NCBI GenBank assembly: GCA_012032345.1
Contig: JAAUQI010000026.1
Location: 1-64,000, forward strand
DNA: 64,000 bases
Source: Leptolyngbyaceae cyanobacterium RM1_1_2
Lineage (GTDB): Bacteria > Cyanobacteriota > Cyanobacteriia > Phormidesmidales > Phormidesmidaceae
Direction: 5' to 3'
In this document: positions 46,139 to 52,710 of the stretch, one piece after another
Layout of the letters: each line of letters opens with the position of its first letter
How positions within the stretch are numbered: the first letter of the stretch is position 1
Made by a program: the position numbers and the translations under genes
Notes under the pieces: generated by a model
Seen by the model: the letters and a program-made list of their open reading frames with translations, nothing else
The model's database searches: none
What the model was told of the DNA's origin: nothing

Positions 46139-47518
46139 ATGATTGAGATTGAAAATTTTGAGGATGATGAGTTTTGCCCTGGTTATGCTGGGCGACGCCA
46201 AAAAGCGGCCATTACGCTAATCGCCCTTTGGGGAGGAACGCTTGCCTTACACCTCTCTCGGTGGGGAAACGCAGTGGTGCTTTTTTCGACCGCTCTGATG
46301 GGAGTGCATGTGTTGCGGGTGTTGTTTGCTCGACCTCGCCAAACACCGCCCCCCCTGTCAGGCTACGAAACCTACAAAACAGGTACTTTGAGGCAGACGG
46401 ATGCTGACCCCTGGCCCTATATTTCTCTACTGGTGGCGGCAAAAAATGAGGAAGCGGTGATCGAAAGCTTGGTGAATTCCCTGTTTAGACTGGACTATCC
46501 GCGCGATCGCTATGATCTCTGGATTATCAATGACAACAGTAGCGACAGTACCGGGACGGTTCTAGATCGTCTGGCTCAGCAGTATCAGCAGCTGCATGTG
46601 GTCCATCGGGGGGCAGAGGCTAAAGGGGGCAAATCGGGGGCGTTAAATTTAGTCTGGCCGCAAACTGACGGTGACTTGGTGGCGGTTTTTGACGCGGATG
46701 CTCAGGTGCCTGTAGACCTGATGCGGCGGACAGTGCCCATGTTTTCATACGCTCAGACAGTCGGGGCAGTGCAGGTGCGCAAGGCGATCGCCAACAGCAG
46801 CACTAACTTTTTGACTCGCTGCCAGCAGGTAGAGATGGCTCTAGACAGCTATTTTCAACAGCAGCGTATCGCTCTCGGTGGCATTGGCGAACTGCGCGGC
46901 AACGGCCAGTTTGTGCGCCGCTCAGCCCTAGTCACCTGTGGCGGCTGGAATGAAGAAACGATTACGGATGATCTAGATCTAACCGTTCGCCTGCACCTCA
47001 GCGGCTGGGAAATTGACTTTCTTGCCTTCCCATCTGTTAAAGAGGAAGGGGTTACGCGTCCAAGCGCTCTCTGGCACCAGCGCAACCGTTGGGCAGAAGG
47101 CGGCTACCAGCGCTATCTAGACTACTGGCGGCTGATCGGTCAAAACCGTATGGGTCTTGAAAAAACGCTAGATATGCTGGCTTTTTGGGTGATGCAGTAT
47201 ATGCTTCCGGTCGTGACCCCGGCTGACCTGCTGGTGGCGACCTTGCGCCACCGCTCTCCTATTTTTGCCCCTCTGACAGCCCTAGCTGTGATGCTCTCAA
47301 TGATTGGCATGTTTGTGGGCCTGCGCCGAATTCAAAAAGCCTCAGTGCTGATGACCCTGATTCGCAGTTTGCGGGGCACCGTATACATGCTGCACTGGTT
47401 ACCAGTCATTGCCAGCACCACCATCCGTATTTCTGTTCGCCCCAAGCGGCTGAAGTGGGTGAAAACCGTGCATCAAGGCGATCCCCACGATGAATTTCCG
47501 CTGGACGTTTCAGCCTAG
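46139..47518 (+). CDS. mgdA: Family 2 glycosyltransferase, probable monoglucosyldiacylglycerol synthase
   Basis: 459 residues with two N-terminal TM helices, a GT2 catalytic domain (LVAAKNEEAVIESLV, INDNSSDST, the metal motif VAVFDADAQVP, ITDDLDLTVRL, and the QRNRWAEGGYQRYLDYW motif), and two or three C-terminal helices. The N-terminal GRRQKAAITLIALWGGTLALHL block and overall layout recall Sll1377-type MGlcDG synthases. These make the first glucolipid of the cyanobacterial galactolipid route in the membrane. The specific lipid assignment is from memory of the family; a broader GT2 role remains possible. Confidence 0.62.
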   Translation: MIEIENFEDDEFCPGYAGRRQKAAITLIALWGGTLALHLSRWGNAVVLFSTALMGVHVLRVLFARPRQTPPPLSGYETYKTGTLRQTDADPWPYISLLVAAKNEEAVIESLVNSLFRLDYPRDRYDLWIINDNSSDSTGTVLDRLAQQYQQLHVVHRGAEAKGGKSGALNLVWPQTDGDLVAVFDADAQVPVDLMRRTVPMFSYAQTVGAVQVRKAIANSSTNFLTRCQQVEMALDSYFQQQRIALGGIGELRGNGQFVRRSALVTCGGWNEETITDDLDLTVRLHLSGWEIDFLAFPSVKEEGVTRPSALWHQRNRWAEGGYQRYLDYWRLIGQNRMGLEKTLDMLAFWVMQYMLPVVTPADLLVATLRHRSPIFAPLTALAVMLSMIGMFVGLRRIQKASVLMTLIRSLRGTVYMLHWLPVIASTTIRISVRPKRLKWVKTVHQGDPHDEFPLDVSA

Positions 47519-47618
47519 CTCCTCAAGCTCATGACATCAAGCTGCTTCAGTTGCTGGGTACAAGCGATCGCCTGCACCCAGCGACTATCCCTATCTGCTT
47601 GCAGCTAAACCTGCCCCG

Positions 47619-47724
47619 ACAGGTATAGCAAACCGCAGTTTGGTTATAACAACTCAGATCGCTGAATCTTTACGTGATCGGCATCCTATTCATCCTTCAT
47701 CCTTCATCCTTTCGCTATACCTGT
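47619..47724 (+). repeat. Dispersed MITE-like repeat, family A copy 2
   Basis: 106 bases bounded by perfect 11-base inverted ends (ACAGGTATAGC and GCTATACCTGT). Inside are AAACCGCAGTTTGGTTA, CAACTCAGATCGCTGAATC and a short CATTCATCCTTCATCC heptamer tract. Copies 1 and 3 share this order. It encodes no transposase, as expected of a miniature element. It lies four bases from the stop of the DUF2808 gene. Confidence 0.88.
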
Positions 47725-47727
47725 TCG

Positions 47728-48315
47728 CTAAGGTCGAAAGTTATCACTGCCGTCTGATTCATAAAAGCGGAGCTGGCCGTAACCTGCAAACTGCGACTGC
47801 ACCGACTCCCCAGCCGGAAAAGCCGTGACCCCAAAGAGGTAGGTGCCACCCCAGCGAGGATTGCGAACAGGACTGAGGCTGAGCGTCACAACCTGTCCGG
47901 GCTGCACGGGGGGATCAAACGTAAACGTGATGGCTGCAGAATTTTCGTCTTGGGTAACGCTGCCAAGACTGATAGGCGATCGCGCTCCTCTAGCATCTCT
48001 AACAAAGGCCGTACTGTTCTCTAAGCGATAGCGCAGATCGCTGGTAAGGCGAAAATTGCTGGGTGCAATCACCACTTTTGACAAAGGCTCTCCGGCTGCC
48101 TCCGGCAGATCTAGCGTGAAATAGTAAGTTGCATTGCGGGTCTGGGTGCGGTTACGGGTGGTGGTGGCTTCGAGTAGCTGAGGCAGCTGCACAAAAGCGA
48201 TCGCGCCGTCTAAGATCTCGACGGCAGCGGCAGGCAGCTGAGAGAGTCCAGGAACTGCTGCACCGAGCAGCAAGCTTAGCCATAGGGAAGGAGTTGCGAA
48301 GATTTTGGGGTTCAT
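47728..48315 (-). CDS. DUF2808 exported protein
   Basis: 195 residues with a signal peptide (hydrophobic 8-24, cleavage near AAA at 30). The mature part has the DUF2808 pattern: ATYYFTLDLPEAAGEPLSKV, ITFTFDPPVQPGQVVTLSL and the NPRWGGTYLFGVTAFPAGE block. Members are cyanobacterial surface or periplasmic proteins without known function. Its 3' end abuts repeat family A copy 2. Confidence 0.86.
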   Translation of the reverse strand: MNPKIFATPSLWLSLLLGAAVPGLSQLPAAAVEILDGAIAFVQLPQLLEATTTRNRTQTRNATYYFTLDLPEAAGEPLSKVVIAPSNFRLTSDLRYRLENSTAFVRDARGARSPISLGSVTQDENSAAITFTFDPPVQPGQVVTLSLSPVRNPRWGGTYLFGVTAFPAGESVQSQFAGYGQLRFYESDGSDNFRP

Positions 48316-48549
48316 AGATATTTTAGATTCAGCGTTGGATAGTGTTATCTTTTGCGCTTAAGCGAGAATTTCTAGAGAGGCTTCTTTCATCTTAAAAAAA
48401 ATCGAAAGCCGTTTGGCGGATCGCTCCAATCAACTCCTCTTTACTCTTCGTATCTTTTTTTAATACTTATTCTTAGAGTTACCCCTTCGCTTTATAGACG
48501 GTTTTCTCGTAATGAGAATTCATAGTTGTCTTGAGGAGAATTAGTTACT

Positions 48550-49124
48550 GTGGAAACATCGTTGATGCAATTTTTTAGTTTAGAGAATATTCTCATGCAT
48601 GTGGCTTCCAAAAATATTTCCAGGTCTGTTGACTGGCAGGTAATTGTCTTTGCAATGTTGGGATTTTGGCTCAGTGCCAGTCTGGTGCTTGACTTTGTGA
48701 TTATGCCCAGCATGTATGGGGCAGGCATGATGAATCAGCCCGATTTTGGCAGTATGGGCTACGGCCTGTTTTGGATTTTCAACCGCATCGAAGTGCTCTG
48801 TGCAGCCGGTATCCTGACCGGGCTGCTAGTGCTACGACAGGGCCAGAACCAGTTTAGCCTCTTAAACAACGGTAGCCAGAGTCGCTGGTCTTTGCTGCTG
48901 GCAGGACTGCTGCTGCGATCGCAATGGCTTACACCTACTTCTTAGCGCCTGAGATGAGCGCTCTGAGCCTGAGTGATGCCCTACAGCCCGCAGCGACTGC
49001 CCCGGCAGAAATGAACCAGCTACATGGTCTGTACTGGCTGCTGGAGTCGCTGAAGCTAGCGGCGGCAGCTCTACTGCTGCGGTTTTGCTACCGCGATGTG
49101 GCAGCGGTTGGCAACACTCACTAA
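48550..49124 (+). CDS. Conserved cyanobacterial membrane protein, frameshifted
   Basis: About 191 residues with four TM helices, the first containing FAMLGFWLSASLVLDFVIMP and the second FNRIEVLCAAGILTGLLVL. The frame breaks beside GCGATCGC (48915-48922): one added G gives LLLAIAMAYTYFLAPEMSAL and continues to 49124. It resembles unnamed DUF4149/TMEM205-like cyanobacterial proteins. The start is GTG at 48550 after GAGGAG. A hairpin terminator follows. Confidence 0.72.
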
Positions 49125-49158
49125 TTTAAGCTAGCTCGAACTATCTCATGTTATGCAG

Positions 49159-49190
49159 AAGGGGCGCACTACAGCAGTGTGTCCCTTTTG
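49159..49190 (+). terminator. Probable terminator
   Basis: AAGGGGCGCACT pairs with AGTGTGTCCCTT (two wobbles) around a short loop, followed by TTGCTT. It lies 35 bases after the preceding stop. The T tract is short, so strength is uncertain. Confidence 0.55.
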
Positions 49191-49218
49191 CTTATGTCTT
49201 TATTCATCAGTTCCTCGC

Positions 49219-49334
49219 GTAGGTTGAGTAAAACGTAGTGAAACCCAACGCCAACAACGGTTTCGCTGGGTTGCGCCAAAGCTTCACCCAGCCTACAGCA
49301 GAATCACAGGTTTGAGAGTTTTGTCCGTTAACCA
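49219..49334 (+). repeat. Dispersed repeat, family B copy 2
   Basis: The second copy of the AACCCAACGCC element, matching 20745-20838 across about 94 bases from 49241. The right end overlaps the last codons of the manganese-exporter gene on the other strand and supplies its TAA stop. A further GTAGGTTGAGTAAAACG stretch at the left is absent or altered in copy 1. Confidence 0.85.
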
Positions 49335-49639
49335 GACGCCTCTGTTTCTTCAGATTCCTCAGTTTCTTTAGAAGTTGGCCAGAGCAGCCGCAGCGCCATA
49401 ACGCCAAATCCGGCAGCGGCAGCTAGCTTTACCCACCGGGTCGGTAATAGCTGGGCAGTCCCTTCACCCAGCAGCACCCCGATCAAACTGGCTAAAAGCA
49501 GGGCTGATGCCGCTCCTAAAAAAACTGCCTTGGGAAAACGAGAGGAGCCACCGAGGGCGATCGCCGCAAACTGGCTTTTATCCCCAAGTTCTGACAAAAA
49601 AACTGCAGCAAAGCTCAATCCCAATAAACTCCAATCCAC
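49328..49639 (-). CDS. Half-size UPF0016/GDT1 manganese exporter subunit
   Basis: 103 residues with three TM helices and one family motif, FLSELGDKSQFAAI (E-x-G-D-K-S). UPF0016 proteins normally contain two such halves; some cyanobacteria encode them as separate hemi exporters (Hmx) that pair to move Mn2+ out of the cytosol into lumen or periplasm. The partner half lies 45 bases upstream on the same strand. The C-terminal Glu/Thr/Ser tail ends in repeat family B. Confidence 0.85.
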   Translation of the reverse strand: MDWSLLGLSFAAVFLSELGDKSQFAAIALGGSSRFPKAVFLGAASALLLASLIGVLLGEGTAQLLPTRWVKLAAAAGFGVMALRLLWPTSKETEESEETEASG

Positions 49640-49683
49640 TTTTTAACCGTCTCCTTGCCGCTTTCAACTTCTAAATCACTGAT

Positions 49684-50118
49684 TTAGGCTACCAGCAAGT
49701 CCCACAGCAGCCAAACCGTAATGCCCAATAAAGTCAAACCTGCAGAGCGATCAAGAGCCTGGGGTGATATGCGCTGAGCCAGCCACTGACCTAGCAGCAC
49801 CCCAACTAGGCTGGTCGCAATCAGAGCTGCCCCCGCCCCGGCAAAAATCACCCACGGGGCGTGAAACTCTGCTGCCATTAGCAGCGTTGTTACCTGGGTT
49901 TTATCACCCATTTCTGCCAAGAAAATAGTGATAAAGGTAGACAAAAAAACGCCCCGAAAGGTTTTTGGTTTGCCCTGGGAAAGGGCAAATGCTTCTATGC
50001 GATCTGCGTCAAAAATTTCATTCGACTCGTCAGAGGCTGCTGTACTGACAGCTTTGGCAGGTGAATCAGCAAGAGATTTGGCAACATCAGGCAAAAATGG
50101 GTTTGATTCAGAACTCAC
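49684..50118 (-). CDS. Half-size UPF0016/GDT1 manganese exporter subunit
   Basis: 144 residues. A hydrophilic N-terminus of about 50 residues is followed by three TM helices with the motif IFLAEMGDKTQVTTLLMAA (E-x-G-D-K-T). It is the complementary half of the next gene, so the two probably assemble as a heteromeric exporter. Mn2+ is the documented substrate of cyanobacterial homologues (Mnx and Hmx); calcium transport is reported for eukaryotic relatives. It is 104 bases from the YkgJ-family gene. Confidence 0.85.
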   Translation of the reverse strand: MSSESNPFLPDVAKSLADSPAKAVSTAASDESNEIFDADRIEAFALSQGKPKTFRGVFLSTFITIFLAEMGDKTQVTTLLMAAEFHAPWVIFAGAGAALIATSLVGVLLGQWLAQRISPQALDRSAGLTLLGITVWLLWDLLVA

Positions 50119-50221
50119 GATTAAGAAAGATGACGGCTCAGCTGATCGCGTGGATAGATCAGGGCCTGTGATTTGCTAAGTTTATTTCATCTTCGTTTCA
50201 TTATCTGCAAAATCGCAGCAA

Positions 50222-50581
50222 TCAGCAATACCTAAGACGCGATCGCTGAGAAAAACGCTCCATCTCCAAACTGCTTTCCCCATAGACGCCACCAATCTGC
50301 TGCTGGCAGCAATCAATAGCAAACTCGTTGAGATCGGCAGGTTCAATTCCATACATCTGCTCAAAAGTGCTGGCTTCGACTCGGCAAAACCGGGGGCGAT
50401 CGCTGTAAATACGGCACTCGCGCTGATTGGCATCATAGTGGATGCACCAGCCGTCTTTACCCACTAGGCTAAGGTACTGATCTAGCTCAGCTGGGGCTAA
50501 GTAGTCTTCTAGATCTGGACGTTCTTCAGGGGCAAGATGACAGCAGGCCCCGCAGTTTTTGACACATTGCCAGGTAGCCAT
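50222..50581 (-). CDS. YkgJ-family cysteine cluster protein
   Basis: 119 residues. Cysteines form the family pattern CVKNCGACCHL near the start, CIHYD, CRIYSDRP-FCRVE in the middle and CC near 95. These are expected to bind zinc or an iron-sulfur cluster. Function is unknown. It is divergent from psb30, with about 120 bases between, and lies upstream of the manganese-exporter pair on the same strand. Confidence 0.87.
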   Translation of the reverse strand: MATWQCVKNCGACCHLAPEERPDLEDYLAPAELDQYLSLVGKDGWCIHYDANQRECRIYSDRPRFCRVEASTFEQMYGIEPADLNEFAIDCCQQQIGGVYGESSLEMERFSQRSRLRYC

Positions 50582-50668
50582 AGAAAAAGCGTCTCCTTAG
50601 AATTTTGTAAACTTTTTTAAAATCAGGGGTTCATTAACAGGTAGAATGGCGCTGAGAATTTGAGCCTG

Positions 50669-50674
50669 TATACT
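50669..50674 (+). promoter_or_regulatory. Possible -10 element for psb30
   Basis: TATACT with a TG just upstream lies about 28 bases before the psb30 start. There is no good -35 hexamer at 16-18 bases, so this is tentative. A GGGAGGA ribosome site follows at 50692-50698. Confidence 0.35.
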
Positions 50675-50702
50675 TAGTAATTTTGTCTGTTTGGGAGGAT
50701 GA

Positions 50703-50822
50703 ATGGAGTTTTTAAGCAGTATTAATTTTGAGCTGATTGCTCAGCTAACCATGCTAGCCATGATTGTAATTGCGGGGCCAGCCATCGTGTTCTTGCTGGC
50801 CGCGCGCGGCGGCGACCTGTAA
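50703..50822 (+). CDS. psb30: Photosystem II protein Psb30 (Ycf12)
   Basis: A 39-residue single-TM protein starting [18 protein letters not shown] and ending LLAARGGDL, which is the Psb30/Ycf12 signature. It sits at the edge of the photosystem II core near PsbJ and cytochrome b559. A strong GGGAGGA site precedes the ATG at 50703. It is too short for most automatic callers. It is followed by a hairpin terminator and is divergent from the YkgJ gene and the manganese-exporter pair. Confidence 0.92.
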   Translation: MEFLSSINFELIAQLTMLAMIVIAGPAIVFLLAARGGDL

Positions 50823-50920
50823 CACTCGACTAGGCTCTTGCTAATCGTCGGTTTAGCACCTTTCCAGGGGTGAGCTGAGCTAAGTTTACTGCCGTTGTGC
50901 CGCTCTGCTTGTTCAAAAAT

Positions 50921-50950
50921 CCTTGCATACTTTATTGTGTGCAAGGACTT
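50921..50950 (+). terminator. Probable terminator of psb30
   Basis: CCTTGCATAC pairs with GTGTGCAAGG (one wobble) around a short A/T loop and is followed by ACTTTT. It lies about 100 bases after psb30. Confidence 0.65.
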
Positions 50951-50989
50951 TTGGTTTAAATTCTTTTTCATGTCAGGCAGTTTCAAAAC

Positions 50990-51032
50990 GAGTATGGATA
51001 CTCACCGCAAACCGGAATGAGTATCCATACTC
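50990..51032. repeat. Perfect 15-bp inverted repeat
   Basis: GAGTATGGATACTCA and its exact reverse complement flank a 13-base loop, 16 bases beyond the ffh stop. There is no T tract on either strand, so it is more likely an operator, processing hairpin or repeat than a terminator. Confidence 0.75.
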
Positions 51033-51048
51033 CACTGCAAACCTGAGG

Positions 51049-52524
51049 CTATAGCTGACCAAACCCTTTTTTCTTTTTGGCTTTTTTCTTCTTTTTAGAA
51101 GGGCCGCTATAGCCCCGAAATCCAGGAGCAGAGCCACCGCCGTCCAGGCCGGGCATACCGCCGCCTAGGCCGGGAAAACCACCGCCCATGCCAGGAAAAC
51201 CGCCCATGCCGGGCATTCCCATTGAGCCTTGGCCCATCTGCTGCATCAGCGATCGCATTTTTTGAAAATCGCTGATCAGCTTGCTGACGTCCTTTTCTTT
51301 GTGGCCTGAACCGCTAGCGATGCGGCGGCGACGGCTAGGGGAGCTAGAGAGCAGGTCAGGATCTTTGCGCTCTGTTAGCGTCATTGAATTGATCATCGAC
51401 TCCACGCGCTTGAGCTGCTTTTCACCTTGTTCAAGCTGTTCACTGGAAATTTTGTTAGACATGCCTGGGATCAGCTTCATAATGCCGCCGAGAGATCCCA
51501 TATTTTTCATCAGGCGAGTCTGCTTAAGAAAGTCGTTGAAGTCAAACTTCGCCTCCAGAATTTTCTCTTGCAGCTTCTCAGCATCGGCAAGATCGACTTC
51601 CTCCTGCGCTTTCTCAACCAGGGTGAGAACATCTCCCATACCCAAGATGCGCGAAGCCATGCGATCGGGGTAAAAAGGCTGTAGGGCCTCAACTTTCTCG
51701 CCAACGCCGACAAACTTAATCGGCTGACCCGAAATTTGTCGCACGGACAAAGCGGCACCCCCACGCGAGTCACCATCCATTTTGGTGAGAATGGCACCCG
51801 TAATGCCAATCTGCTCGTGGAAAGTCCGGGTCAGGCTAGCTGCCTCCTGACCTGTCATCGCATCTACAACCAGCAATACCTCATTGGGATTGACGATTGA
51901 CTTGATCTGGGCTAGCTCGGCCATCATGTCTTGGTCAATCTGGAGACGACCCGCCGTATCAATAATGACTGTGTTAATGCCCTGTTCGCGGGCTTGGGCG
52001 ACCCCCTGACGCGCAATCTCAACCGGATTGGCGTCGGTTCCTAAATCAAAAACAGGGACATCGATCTGCTTACCCAGCGTAATCAGCTGATCGACCGCCG
52101 CCGGACGATAAACATCGGTGGCCACCAGCAGCGTACTGCGGTTTTGCTTACGCAGATGCAGAGCCAGTTTGGCAGCGGCGGTGGTTTTTCCTGTACCCTG
52201 TAGACCCGCCATCAATACGATTGTGGGGGCAGTCCTGGCCTCAGCAATGGGTTCATTCGTATCCCCCATGAGGCTGACCAGCTCGTCGTAGACAATCTTG
52301 ATGAACTGCTGGTCTGGCCGCACGCCTCGAACGACCTCTGCTCCTAGCGCTTTTTGTTGAACTTCAGCAACGAGTTCTTTGACGACCTGTAGGTTAACGT
52401 CGGCTTCTAGCAGCGCTCGCCGAACTTCCCGCAGGGCTGCTTGAACGTTGCTTTCGGTGATTTTGTCTTGGCCGCGTAGTGTCTTCCAGGCTCCTTCTAA
52501 ACGCTCGGAGAGGGCTTCAAACAT
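51049..52524 (-). CDS. ffh: Signal recognition particle GTPase
   Basis: 491 residues. The N domain starts MFEALSERLEGAWKTLRGQD. The G domain has GLQGTGKTTAAAKLA, DTAGRLQID and TKMDGDSRGGAALS. The M domain follows from about 320, with the SRRRRIASGSG RNA-binding motif, and ends in a Gly/Met-rich tail and a Lys-rich end. Ffh binds SRP RNA and signal sequences for co-translational targeting. The frame is open to 52554, but the ATG at 52524 gives the normal start. No SRP RNA gene was seen in the window. Confidence 0.95.
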   Translation of the reverse strand: MFEALSERLEGAWKTLRGQDKITESNVQAALREVRRALLEADVNLQVVKELVAEVQQKALGAEVVRGVRPDQQFIKIVYDELVSLMGDTNEPIAEARTAPTIVLMAGLQGTGKTTAAAKLALHLRKQNRSTLLVATDVYRPAAVDQLITLGKQIDVPVFDLGTDANPVEIARQGVAQAREQGINTVIIDTAGRLQIDQDMMAELAQIKSIVNPNEVLLVVDAMTGQEAASLTRTFHEQIGITGAILTKMDGDSRGGAALSVRQISGQPIKFVGVGEKVEALQPFYPDRMASRILGMGDVLTLVEKAQEEVDLADAEKLQEKILEAKFDFNDFLKQTRLMKNMGSLGGIMKLIPGMSNKISSEQLEQGEKQLKRVESMINSMTLTERKDPDLLSSSPSRRRRIASGSGHKEKDVSKLISDFQKMRSLMQQMGQGSMGMPGMGGFPGMGGGFPGLGGGMPGLDGGGSAPGFRGYSGPSKKKKKAKKKKGFGQL

Positions 52525-52710
52525 AGCAAAATTATCTCGCTTCAGCAGAATCAAACAGGCTCTCTACTCAAAATCAGCTCAGCTCAGAGAGATCTTGTTT
52601 TGAGCCACAGTCTTTCTATTTTAGAGGGTTTGGTTCAGAACTCGCTGTTTAGAAATCTCGGCTAGCTGGCAAAAAATTCATATTCCAGTGAGATAAACTT
52701 AAACCTTGTC

